Below, piece by piece: positions 49,040-59,510 of a DNA stretch of 64,000 nucleotides; position 1 is the stretch's first letter, and the number at the start of each line of letters is the position of its first letter. The notes under the pieces were generated by a model. That model was not told the origin of the DNA, did not search any database, and saw only the letters and a list, made by a program, of their open reading frames with translations. The stretch spans positions 620,001 through 684,000 of the forward strand of contig JAWHQI010000305.1 in assembly GCA_033032865.1 (NCBI GenBank), read 5' to 3'. The position numbers and the translations under genes were made by a program. The DNA comes from Dactylorhiza incarnata (taxonomy: Eukaryota > Streptophyta > Magnoliopsida > Asparagales > Orchidaceae).

Positions 49040-49587
49040 ATAAGTTATGAACAGTGTATTTCACTAATGAACAGTGAAATTTTACTATGGTTCAAGGCTG
49101 TCGACTGCTGTAGGAAGTGCTGGACAGCAGTCGGGTTGTAGTTTTGGCGCCTGTAGGGACTGCGGATGAGGGTTTCAGAGGGGGAAGAAGGAGTCTATGG
49201 TTAGGGGGTACCTTGGGGAAGGAGATACAAACCTAGGAGTCGTCACCTAGGGTTCCACGGAGTCGGCACCGTGGCGGGATCGCGGAAATACGGGAATACT
49301 TCTCACCAAATTCCGCAATGCCTCAATCAGCCCACAAACCATCTATTTATAATAAAAGGAGGATTATGACATCCCACCATCGACGACTATGATTGGTTGG
49401 AGGTGGGGACACCCAAATACACCAAAATAAATGCAAAAATAATAAACTAATATATCAAATTGATTCGCAATGCGAATCCGAACACATCTGCGGAGTCCGA
49501 TCGTTGATCCGGGCACGCCATATATGGAAAGTCACCAAATCAGCCCTGAATGGTCCCAAAACTCGTCCTCGTCTCTGCTCTGCATCA
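48319..49587 (-). repeat. Element B 5' LTR
   Basis: 1269 bases, direct repeat of 43949-45229. It includes a 29-base G run at 49008-49036. Confidence 0.92.
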
Positions 49588-50075
49588 ACGGTGGGTCAGG
49601 TTGATCTCTGGAGAGGCTTACTCAGGAAAGTTTGAGCTGGAGTGCCCCAAATCGATTCCGCTGTCGGGCTCTCATAGACAGTGGGTCAGGTTGATCTCTG
49701 GAGAGGCTGGCTAAGGAAAGTTTGAGCTGGAGTGCCCCAGATCGATTTCGCTGTCGGGCTCTCATAGACGGTGGGTCAGGTTGATCTCTGGAGAGGCTGG
49801 CTAAGAAAAGATTGAGCTGGAATGCCCCAGATCGATTCCGCTGCCGGGCTCTCATAGACGGTGAGTTAGATTGATCTCTGGAGAGGCTGGCTAAAGAAAG
49901 TTTAAGCCGGAATGCCCCAGGTCGATTCCGTTGTCGGGCTCTCATAGACGGTGGTCAGGTTGATCTCTGGAGAGGCTGGCTAAGGAAAGTTTGAGTTGGA
50001 GTGCCCCAGATCGATTCCGCTGTCGGGCTCTCATAGACGGTAGGTCAGGTTGATCTCTGGAGAGGCTGGCTAAGG
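49588..50075. repeat. 90-bp tandem array, right part (about 5 copies)
   Basis: Continues the unit broken at 43948 (ACGGTGGGTCAGG). The two parts belong to one original array of about 19 copies. Confidence 0.93.
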
Positions 50076-50962
50076 TAAAAGTGGTACTGGGCCCGAGGCA
50101 ACAAGCTCTCACGGAGACGACATGGTCAGGCTCTCACCCAGCTGACAGGACAACAGACTCACCCAGTGGCAGGAAGGTAAGGGAAAAATGAAAAGGGAAA
50201 AATCTAAGGGTCAAGTATGTGAGTGGCCCCAGTAGAGGAGGCACTCGCTCGGAAAGGCACTCACTCGGAAGTGATGCGAGTGGCCCCAGCAGAGGAGGTT
50301 CTCGGCAAGGTTGCGCTCTCGGTAGAATTGTCGTAGCAACCTAAGTCCTAAGAAATTGGCGAAAGCACACCACTCACGAAAGTGCGAGTGAGGGGGTGCG
50401 AGTGTAAGTCGGCAGTTGACACAAGCACATCGCTAGCGGAAGCGCGAGTGATGGTGTGCGAGTAAGTACAGACAGTTAACAGGTATATATTAATTGGCAA
50501 AAGCAGAAGTGTACGAACGCGAAAACAAGAAATAAGCCTACCTGAATGAGCATTCGCCTCGGCGAGGGGCTCGCAGGCGAGAGCCTTGTTTGGAACAAGT
50601 GCAAAGGAAAAAATTTGGTTAAGTCCCACGAGGGGGGAGGGCGAGTAAGCAGGTATTCGATCGATTCGCAGGTGCGCGTGGGGTGCATGCCAGAATGTGA
50701 ACGCGTACGTGTGCGAGTATGCGCGTGCGGGTCAATAAGTGCTTGAGCAAAGCGCAGGTGCGCGCATGGTGCGAGTCATCGAGACGCGAGCACGTAAGTA
50801 ATTGGAAGCGAAAAAAGCAAAAAGCAAAGGAAAGGCTGGAGAATGATTTTTCATTTCATTACACAAAAAATGATTTACAGGGGGGGGGGGGGGGGGGGGC
50901 GAGCCTCGCCTTAGAAAGAAAGTTCAAAAGAAAAAATTGTTACATCTAAAGGCTCACCCTCA
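50076..50962. other. Spacer between array and antisense gene
   Basis: Rich in GAGTGGCCCC, CTCACTCGG and GCGAGTG words like those in the LTRs, with a 19-base G run at 50881-50899. It probably serves as the 3' region of the antisense gene. No open frame supported. Confidence 0.5.
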
Positions 50963-53900
50963 TCATCCGCGAAAGGAGGGATCGACTCGAACAGCGACCT
51001 CCTCGACGGTGAGCTCCTCCGCGTTGGCTGAGAGAAGTCCTGCCCCCTTCAAGGTGTCGAAGATGTGCCTCGCCGCCAGGATCCCGGTGTCTCGTAGCGA
51101 CTCCTCCTCCGCGCGCTTCAGGTTCCTCAAGGTTCGGGGGAGAGCGAGGAGCGGGTGGAAGGGCGGCCCGGGCGAGCTCCTGGTTATGAGCTTCAGAACA
51201 GCGACCTCCCTCTCCAGCTCTGTCTTGCGAGCAAGGAGCTGGTCGGCGGTCTCAGGGTCCTGCGAGAGCCAAATGGGTTAAAAAGGAAAATGGCGAAAGG
51301 AGACAAGCCAGTTCTCGGCAGACTTACCATCCCGCCCTTGAGGCTCACAAGGAGGCCATCAGAGACGACCTGCTTTTCCTTTAGGTCGGCGAGCTCCTTC
51401 TGCGTCTTTTGCAGCTCGCGCTTCAAGTCCTCGGAGTTCCTCTCCGTCGTGAGGCAGCGGCGACCTACCATGTAGGCGAGCTCCAGCCCGCGAAGCTGAG
51501 CTCGCGCGCACTCATAAGCGAGCGCTTGGGAGGAGAGGGTGTGGAATTCCGCGGCGTCCTCCCGCCCATAGAGGCCGAAAGACACGGCGAAGGCCTCTCC
51601 TCCAATGGTCTCCCGCTCAATCCAGGAGGGATTGAGGGTGGAGATCGAGACCCGGTTGGAGTCTGAGTCCCACTCCAACACGGGCTCGTCGGCCGCGTCC
51701 TGGTGCTTGGTGCCGAGGCAGAAATTGCGGTGGCCCGCCGGCGCGGGTGCGGTCGGCACGCAAACGGTCTCCCCGGAGGCCTCCCCGACTCTCTAGTCGG
51801 CGAGAGAGTCCGCTGGGGGATTGGCCCCAGACGAGCTTTCAGCGAGCCCCTTCCCTTTGACGAGGGTTGAGGGCTGCTTTTTCTTCTTTGGCGGCGGAGG
51901 GTTGAGGGATGACCAGCGGCTGGCGAGTGCGGGCCGCTTCTTGGAGGCGGAGGAGGTGTTGGGGGCCTCGCGGCAGGCAGCGACGGCGGCGGAAGCAAGC
52001 CTCAGGCCGGAGGTGAGGGCCGTCGTCTGTGCATAAGGGGGTGGAGCGGAAGGTCTCGCTCCCCTGCGAATGATAAAAAAAAGTGGGTTAGGAAAGGAAT
52101 GAAAGAGGTTCAGGCGAGACAGAAAGGGATCATGATTCAAACCTGCTCCAGGCAGCACGGGGGGTAGTAAGTCCACATTCCTTCGGAGGTAGCCGACCTT
52201 GAAGGCGGTTGACATGTACTTGAAGAGGTCGTCCTCATGGTCGCCGAGCTCGGGGGTGATAGGTGGACTCGCCCCGCTGAACGGGCGAGAAGGGGACGTT
52301 GCCGAAGGGCCCCTTGACGAACACAAACTTTTGCGCCCAGTAGTGGCTTTTGTTCACCGTCTCGTGAACTTTGGCGTGATGGCTCGCAAAGAAGGTTGTC
52401 CCATCTTTGTTCGCGCGAAAGGAGAACAACTTGCGGAAGACCGACAAGCTGAACTCGATGCACTCCTCACGCAGGTAGCACGCGAACCTACCATGACTGT
52501 GATGGAGTTCAGGGTCATCTGGCCCGGGATGACGTCATAGTATTTCAGCAGCTGGAAAATTTGTGGGAAGCAGTTATAATGAAATCCTGAGCTAATGTGA
52601 GAAAGGAATGTAAGGAGAAGGGTAGCGAGCGAGTTACCTGGCTGAACTCCGACCACAAGGTAAGCCGCAGGGCCACGTCGAAGTGAGCCTTGGAGATGGC
52701 GAGCTCATCTGAGTGGAGGTCATTGATGATCTCGGTCTTCGTCAGATGGCGAGCAGTAAATGATGGCGTGATGTAGTTGGCCACCACCGAGTGGTACTCG
52801 CTCTCGGTCAGCGAGCAAGTAAAGAATGCATGGTCGCAGAATGTGAAGACGCACTCGGCTCGGCCCTCCGCATCACCATCACCGCCCATATATGCTAAAA
52901 CAGAAAAGATTGCGAAAGCGAGAGCTCGCGAGAAAGATAGAGGTCGAGAAAATTAAATGCGGCGGTTGACTATTGATGACAGGCTTATTTATAAGAAACT
53001 CAAGGCGGCGGGGAGGAATTGAGGCGTCAGGGGTGCGGATAGCCGAATCCCGCTATTACGCGCCTCGATACCTGAACCCGCCTACCCCCGGAGAACTCGT
53101 CGCGATGCAGCAGGGACGGATAGCTGTCAGGTGAAGCGAGTCCCAGGCAAGCCGCGAGAGAGGGGGGTTGAACAAAAGGGTTGACGAATGCGATAAAAGC
53201 AACAATAAAGAGCGAGCAATAATTAAAGAAAAATCCCGCTATTTCTCAGGAGGCATTCAATGTAATATTATCGTTTACAGGTTGCCGCAGAAAAAGAAAG
53301 CGATAATGAACAGGTTTCTGCGAGTTCGCCAGACGAGTGCGAGGGGGATCAATAGCGGATCCACCGGCATCGACCTCGTCCTCGCACCCCTGATCTCGGC
53401 GGTACGTGCAAATAGTGATACGCGCGAACCGCACGGAGCTCGCGCTGCAGCAGCCGGATTTGGTCCTCCGCCCGCGTGAGGTGCACCCCGAGAGAGGTGG
53501 CCTCGTGGCAGGCATCTGTCTGCAGCTCGGCGAGAACTCGGGCTAACTCATCTTCAATCGCGGCGAAGCGCTCCGCGCAGGCCGCTCTGTCCTCGCGCGT
53601 CCGGTTGCGCACATCTTGCAGCATGTATCCTTGCTTCTCGAGCAGATCGGTGACTCGCCGCTTCATCGCTTCGGGATCCCGAGGGTCGCAGAGGAACTCT
53701 GTGATCTTACCCGGTGAAGGCACGGGCGACATCTCCTCCTCTCCAATCTCCAGCTCGGTGGAGGACTCCGGGACACCTGCGAGAAAAGATTCAGTAAGCG
53801 GTGCGAAAGGTATTTTGTTGATTTGTAACTAACCAACCTGACAGGGCCGCGAGCGCTTTAACGGGTCGCTGGCGGGAGGAGCTCGGTTTCCCCTGGAAGG

Positions 53901-54615
53901 CCTCCGAGTACTTTATCGTGACGGATTTCCCCCGGCCAGGAATGCGGGGGAGGTTGCTCGCAACCCGGACGTCGGCGGGAGGCGAGCTGCCGGGGTCTTG
54001 ATGGCCCAGTAGGTTGAACCCGGGGACGAGGACTGTCTCGTCCGGTGGGGGCTGCGAGCCCGGAGGAGGTGGCGAATCCGGCGAGGGCGGAGAATCTGGA
54101 GGGGGCGGCGAGCCCAACAGGGTGGCGTGCCTCCCAGGAGTCGCGAGGAGATTCTCTGTGAAGAACGAAAAAGCTCAGCGGGGGAATTCGCAGGAAAAGA
54201 TAATGTCAGAATCTTACCCGGTCGCGGCGAAGGCGACAGGTCGAGAACCTCCACGTGGGCGGCCGAAGAGTTGTTTCCCCCGGGGGAGGAAGGCGATTAC
54301 ATTCCAGGGTCTCGCTCGCTTGGATTCCCGCCAGAGACGCGCTCTGACGATCAGAAGGTTAGCACAGAAACGGGAGAGAAAAGGCATGTGAATCCGAAGT
54401 ACCAGTCCGGCGAGTGCGGGATCGTCCAGCATGTCCCGAAGGGAGGGCTGTGTCGTCCCAAAGCGTCGTCGCACCGCCTGCGCCCTCTTCAGAACAGGGG
54501 GAGGCGGAGCCTGCCGGGCTCCCCAGGGGGCAAGCCGCTTAGTGGCAGAGTGCACCCTCGCGCGGGACGCTATCAAGCGAGCTTGAGCTTCTTCCGAGAG
54601 AGGCATCTTCAGCAA
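50963..54615 (-). pseudogene. Antisense multi-exon gene, putative gypsy-type transposon family (Transposase_28-like)
   Basis: Reads opposite to its LTRs. From the start: MPLSEEAQARLIASRARVHS (54606); a Pro-rich exon (54117-53791); a coiled-coil exon (53732-53349, ITEFLCDPRDPEAMKRRV); 52889-52638 (YHSVVANYITPSFTARHLTK); intron 52637-52552 (GTAACTC...TTCCAG); then LLKYYDVIPGQMTLNSITVM, FACYLREECIEFSLSVFRKL and KVHETVNKSHYWAQKFVFVK, the pattern of the plant domain annotated as putative gypsy-type transposon. Next come a Pro/Lys linker (PPPPKKKKQPSTLVKGKG) and a long coiled coil (51759-51328), intron 51327-51260 (GTAAGTC...CTCGCAG) and a last exon ending with TGA at 50963. Two frame changes (about 52490 and 52270) break this copy. 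The function of the domain is unknown. The splice sites show it evolved as an expressed, spliced gene. Confidence 0.7.
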
Positions 54616-54790
54616 ATGCAGTTGCGAGTAATAAAGAAAAAATTAAGGAAGAAAAGGGTCCCTCGACGCCCAGAGACGTTGGTATTTATAACATTGGGGG
54701 TGAGACCCACCAAAGATTCGTGTTAGCTCATCCTCGTCCGGCGAACACAAAGGGTTGAATGTTTCTTCACGAGCTTAACATAATCTCGCG

Positions 54791-54801
54791 AAGAGCGGGG
54801 A
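54791..54801 (+). promoter_or_regulatory. Polypurine tract of the large derivative
   Basis: AAGAGCGGGGA lies three bases before the right LTR. Its strand fixes the element as plus-oriented. Confidence 0.7.
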
Positions 54802-54804
54802 TTG

Positions 54805-55562
54805 TGTACAACCCAGTGTTCACCGACTCGCGGAGGAATCAATCACAGGTAATTCAAGGGATACTCGCAGACTCGCGACGAGTACCTTGCCAAGGATGGG
54901 CGAGGCGAACCAGAGACTCGCGAGTAGCGAGAGGCGACAACATGAATATTTTGAAGATCGCTATGGGGTGCATTTAGCTAGGGCGAGTCAGGTAAGGTCT
55001 CACAGCGATGGTCTGACGAGGCGAGTGGGGGCTCCCCTCCACTCGCAAGAGGGGATCTCGCGAGCCCAGCTCACAGAGAGACTGGCGAGTGGCGCCCTCA
55101 TGGGCCACTCGCCCACCAGGGGGTGCAGGTGAATTTACCCTGGTACCCCTAGTGGGCTGCCAATAGCCCTTCAGAACAGCGAAATTTGGTTGTTAGCAGA
55201 TCAATTTGGGGTGCGTTTAGTAAAACCAAAAGACGAAATCTCGCTATTAGCAGACCATACTAGAAGAGCTATATATAGACCATGAAGGACACCTTTGGAG
55301 AGGATTTCAGTTTCTTGGCTTCTTCCTCCCTAGGTTCTTTGGTTAGCTCATCAGGCTCTCCAAGGTGTCCAGCTTCAGCTTTGGCTTAGAAGGGGAAGCG
55401 CTTTAAGATCTTCTGGGTGTGTGGTGGGACCTCCGCGTTGTAGCCAAGGATCTGTGTTAAGCTCTTAGTCTCCGATCTGTTGCTTCCGCGGGGTCAGTAA
55501 GTGCTACCTGCCCCCTCTAAGGGGTCCGATCTCCTCGTTGGGGCCAAGTTTCGGTTCCAACA
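54805..55562 (+). repeat. 3' LTR of the large derivative
   Basis: 758 bases, same length as the left LTR, ending GGTTCCAACA before ATTGA. Confidence 0.9.
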
Positions 55563-56192
55563 ATTGATATTAACATGCATGGGAGGAACTATTCATGGGC
55601 ACACCCGACACATGCCTGAGTTTAATTTTCGGCAAAAAAATCATCTTTTGGCTCATGACAACTGAAAAACTTTAAGAACTGATTTCTCTTCAACCACTGA
55701 ACGAAATTCAAATCTAAAAGTAGTGTTATACTCATCTCAGAAACACACGCAAGATAAACTTTTCAATCAAAGGTTTTCATGAAATTTTGATGGAATTCCA
55801 ATTTCACACAAATTGATTTAACGGGATTGATTGTCAGAGATCTGGTGATCGGATCGACAAACCGTTACAACCTTAGAACTCATGGAGACTAGACGAAAAT
55901 TCCTACAAATTGTGGCCCGATCAAAAAACTTACATTTTTACGGCATGGTGGGCACCACCGCCAACCGCCCTTCTCCGTCAATATTGACCCGCTATGATCA
56001 GATGTAGAAACTTCCGCTCTGACAAAACTGATGTTATGCGGTTGTAATTCAAATAATATTACTGATCATAATCATTAATAATTATATATGATAATTCCAG
56101 ACCACCCTTCACTAAAATTGCATTTTGCTCTAATTATAAACGATAACAGTACTGATGTTCTCAGTCCATTGCTAAAATATATATTTATGGTT
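55563..56192. other. Spacer left of the PIF stub
   Basis: No DDE domain continuing the transposase stub is present here on the minus strand, and no terminal inverted repeat was recognised. Confidence 0.5.
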
Positions 56193-56486
56193 TCAGTGCT
56201 GAAAACGTTCACATGTTGATCTAATTGATCTACGTTGAGCTAAAATGTACAATGTTATACCCAATACTTCTCGTGTTGTTGTGCGTTGTGATCCTTTTAC
56301 ACCAAGGTCATGTTCAAGCTTCCAAAGTAGATCAGTAAAAATTTGTTGTGACATTCTAAATGTATCGTGAAACCTACCTGGATGCCCACCAAGTAACTCT
56401 CCAATCCATTTATCACCTGTATTAGGAGAGATATTTGTCGAATGCTCGGAATCTTCACTCGGGGATTCATGATTTGGTGATTCCAT
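56193..56486 (-). pseudogene. PIF/Harbinger transposase, N-terminal stub
   Basis: The 97-residue frame contains GHPGRFHDTFRMSQQIFTDL and TLYILAQRRSIRSTCERFQH, the N-terminal helix-rich region of plant HARBI1-like transposases (family pattern RF...FRMS...F..L ... ERFQHS). The frame ends directly after ERFQH and the DDE nuclease domain is missing. Same strand and 480 bases downstream of the Myb-like gene, as in two-ORF PIF elements. Confidence 0.85.
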
Positions 56487-56969
56487 TACTTAATCGGTCA
56501 TAATGCATGAAAAAAATTAAAACATCACGACATAATAACATGTTAAATAATACCAATTGGAAGTGACATTCACTACTAGTGAACTACATGAAATCTAATT
56601 CTTGTTTCCAGTTTCAATAGACACGATGAGACATAGCATTTATCCCATACAAAAAAGTTATATATATATAACAGTAATTAAAAAGTGGAAAAGCAAATAT
56701 TTTCATCTACTCCACAAATAAGCAATACAATTTGACCAACTGCACAAATATAGTTTCATGCTAAATACAGTAGAAACAGATAATGAGATGCATGGATGAA
56801 TACATTCCACATCAATATATTCATGATCCCAAACATCAAAATATTCATAGCCAAGAACCTAGTAAAATGTTTCATACATCAAAGTTGAACTAAAATGACT
56901 AACATAGAAGACTAACAAAATAAATAGGATAAAACAAAACATTAGATAGTCTTCGGTCACTCCAAAACT

Positions 56970-57912
56970 TCACTTGCCATCTTTCTCAAAACTATTTTTC
57001 AGCCACCAGACCCTCTTATCATGAGGAATGCTCATGAAGACTTCTCTATTATTTTTATCCTTTATATAGCTCAGAGAAAAGTAGTATAGGTCAGAATTAT
57101 CAGAAATATCAGAAATACTTGAAATCAGTTCCACCGTCTCCTTGATAGTGACTACTGGTGGAGGCTTCACTGCAAAAGTAAATTCTCTCAACTCCTGCAT
57201 GTAGGATAACGCCATGTCCTTCTTCCACACCATCTTTCTTCTCTTACATGAAGACGAGGAGGCATTGCCAATGTTGGTTGATGTCCCGGCTAGCTCTTCA
57301 TGTTGGCAAGCCGGAGCACCTATATCATGCTCTAAATTATCATCTTCCCCTGCAGCGTCTCTCATATCCGATGGCAAACTCCTTAGTGAAGGTGCCCATG
57401 AATCATTGCCAACCTCTACCACTTGACTAAACATTCTGTTTAATTTTTCTTCTAAATTGGGAGCTATACCCGCGTAGCGGAACTTTTTTGCAGCAGGCAC
57501 AACCTAAGTAAAATAATAATGAGTTAACCTTAAATTTGTCTTCAAACCTATATAAATGCAAACAAAAATTAAAGCATCAGTAAACCTTGAATTTTTCTTC
57601 CCACCACTCATCAGAAGCGGCAATGGTTCGCTTCTCTGAGTCCCAACCCAAACATGTCTCCCCATGCTTAAGCTCTTTCCACAACTTCCAATCTTTCTTA
57701 AGGTGGTCCCATTTGTTTTTCATCTGCAACCGATCATAATTTTTCCCAGTGCGCAGTTTAAAGGCCACCACTAAATTTTTCCACCCATCTTTGCTAAAGT
57801 GAGTCGTGGGCCGATTCCCCAACCCAATCTCTCTAATGCAAAGATCACAAAAAATTAACACTTCATTTGAATCCCAATTTGCCGATATTCCCCCCTCCTT
57901 TGGTTTCCCCAT
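56970..57912 (-). CDS. Myb/SANT-like DNA-binding protein of PIF/Harbinger (ORF1), two exons
   Basis: Exon 57912-57586 (donor AAG/GTTTAC) and exon 57503-56970 (acceptor TACTTAG) join in phase 0 to give 286 residues. Residues about 5-105 form a Myb/SANT-like domain: WDSNEVLIFCDLCIREIGLG, THFSKDGWKNLVVAF, YDRLQMKNKWDHLKKDWKLW, WWEEKFK. The C-terminal half has SCKRRKMVWKKDMALSYMQE and IPHDKRVWWLKNSFEKDGK. The start MGKPKEGG is chosen because the copy at 8815 begins at the same Met and an acceptor (ATGTACAG) lies four bases upstream. In PIF elements this protein binds DNA and helps the transposase. It is intact while the transposase is not. It could instead be a host gene derived from such an element. 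Confidence 0.85.
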
Positions 57913-58604
57913 TAAACTGTACATCCAAAACATTTAACATAGATTATCTTTAAATTTAAGAGAAAAATTAATTAAGATCTCAATAAGCTAAGCAATGTGA
58001 ATGAAGTAAGGCATTTGGAACACTTGAAGCATGCTTCAGCATTTGAATATTGATGGCATAGCTACCAAATGCTAAATCTGTGATTTTGGAGCATTCAAGA
58101 ATCTGTATTACCTCTAATTTGTGTTTCTAGTAATAAGATTATGAAAACAAAGATGAACTAACATACATTAATTAGTACATAAAAAGAAATCTCAAAAAGT
58201 TCAAAGCATTCAAAGCAAAACAATTTCAATGGTTTCATCCAAAACACTGTCAGATAGTTTCACCCAAAGCAGAGCATTCAAAGCAAAGCAAAGGTTGCAG
58301 CAGATCTATCACTGCTAACATGCATTGATGTACAACATGAAACTAACATATGTATGATGTACAAGAGTTAACTACATCAGTGAATCCACTCTTTTCACTA
58401 CCAAAGTCCAAGGATAACATTATTCCATGATTACTGTGATTTCATCTCCCACTAAAAAATCATTACTTCTATGCTTAATTAAGATAAACAAATAGATTTT
58501 GTTTAAAGCATCAATTGATTTTAAACATTTTCGCAAGTGCAATTACCTTTTTTATTTCCAATCAAAAGAATGCAAAATCTAAATTATGTGAGTTAGAATT
58601 GAAG

Positions 58605-58980
58605 GGGTTATTGACACTTTGCACCTCTGAAATACAGATTTTTTGCACTTTGACTTCGAATCTTTAAAATTGGCACATTGAACCCCAATTAAAATAGCCA
58701 ATTTGCACCCGCAGACCGAAATTTCAAGGATATTTAGGTAGGGCAGCACCAAAAATGTTCATTGAAGGGTATTTAGGTCAGGGCAGCACAATAATCCGAG
58801 GTGTAAAGTGCCAAAATGAGTATTTTTGGTGCTGCCCGGATCTAAATACCCTTGAAATTTAGGCATCAAAGTGCAAAGTGCCAGAAATCAGTAATTGGAG
58901 GTGCAAAATGTCAATTGTAAAGATTCTGAGTGCAAAGTGCCAAAAACACGTACTTGGGGAGTGCAAAGTGACAAAAAGTC
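58605..58980. mobile_element. Mutator-type MITE
   Basis: Flanked by the perfect 10-base repeats AGAATTGAAG (58595-58604, 58981-58990). Inverted ends are built on TTGACACTTTGCAC and TTGTCACTTTGCACTCC, with internal AAAGTGCCA/TTTGCAC repeats and a paired GGTATTTAGGT..GCAGCAC section. The end motif resembles that of the MULE at 10902-14484. It lies in the leader intron of the Myb-like gene. Confidence 0.88.
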
Positions 58981-59205
58981 AGAATTGAAGAGACTAATAC
59001 ACATGATAGATCGTAAAATCAAAAGATTTTCAACCTGTTAACTGATAGATTCTGCGCACCTGGCCGCAAATATTAGTAAGCATTAACGTTAGGGCTGAGG
59101 CTGAGAGGGTAGCGGAGGCCGGTGACAACGCCGAGGGGCGACACCGGCGACGTCGGCGTCGTCTGTGACGAGAGGAATGAGGCATAGACGGTAAGTACTA
59201 GAACT

Positions 59206-59208
<3 letters not shown>

Positions 59209-59238
<30 letters not shown>
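59209..59238. repeat. Poly-G run (30 bases)
   Basis: Uninterrupted G homopolymer next to the probable leader exon of the Myb-like gene. Confidence 0.85.
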
Positions 59239-59239
<1 letters not shown>

Positions 59240-59268
59240 CGAGGAGGGCGGTGGGAGGAAATTAGTAC

Positions 59269-59510
59269 CTTAGGGCTGCGGCGAAGGGAGCGGCAGCGGC
59301 CGGTGATGACGTCGACGAGCGAGAAAGGTGACGTTGGAGACAGCAATGGCGAAGATGGAGGCGACGGTGAGAGAAATTTTCCGAGAGGGAGACGCTGCTC
59401 CCGCCCCCGCGAATTGCGACTTCAGATGACCTGTGCCATTGGTCCTATGGCGCAGCTCTTAGAGAGAGAGAGGACAGCGATCACAACGGTGACTGGGCCC
59501 CCCAAATAGA
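59269..59510 (-). promoter_or_regulatory. Probable leader exon of the Myb-like gene
   Basis: CT/GC-rich sequence without supported coding, ending in a donor CCCTAAG/GTACTA at 59269. The layout (leader exon, intron, Myb exon with upstream acceptor) equals that of the PIF derivative at 8038. The start of transcription is unknown. Confidence 0.45.

Larger units (their letters stand above)
43949..49587 (-). mobile_element. Non-autonomous Ty3/gypsy element B
   Basis: LTRs 43949-45229 and 48319-49587 are flanked by a perfect 5-base duplication ACGGT (43944-43948, 49588-49592) cut from the 90-bp array unit. The primer site TGGTATCAAAGC (48305-48316) and the polypurine tract GCCGGGGAGAT (45240-45230) show leftward reading. 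The interior has gag, a PPxEPPD repeat region and an integrase tail; protease, RT, RNase H and the integrase core are absent. A MITE (48030-48250) sits at the gag start. Confidence 0.92.
41334..55562 (+). mobile_element. Large LTR retrotransposon derivative with an antisense gene
   Basis: LTRs of exactly 758 bases (41334-42091 and 54805-55562) start TGTACAACCC and end GGTTCCAACA. The flanks ACTGA and ATTGA are a near-perfect 5-base duplication. A TGG-type primer site follows the left LTR and AAGAGCGGGGA precedes the right LTR, so the element reads rightward. Inside are a gag-like leader, a 90-bp tandem array split by gypsy element B (43949-49587) and a spliced gene on the opposite strand (54615-50963). 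No protease, RT or integrase of its own was found. Confidence 0.88.
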
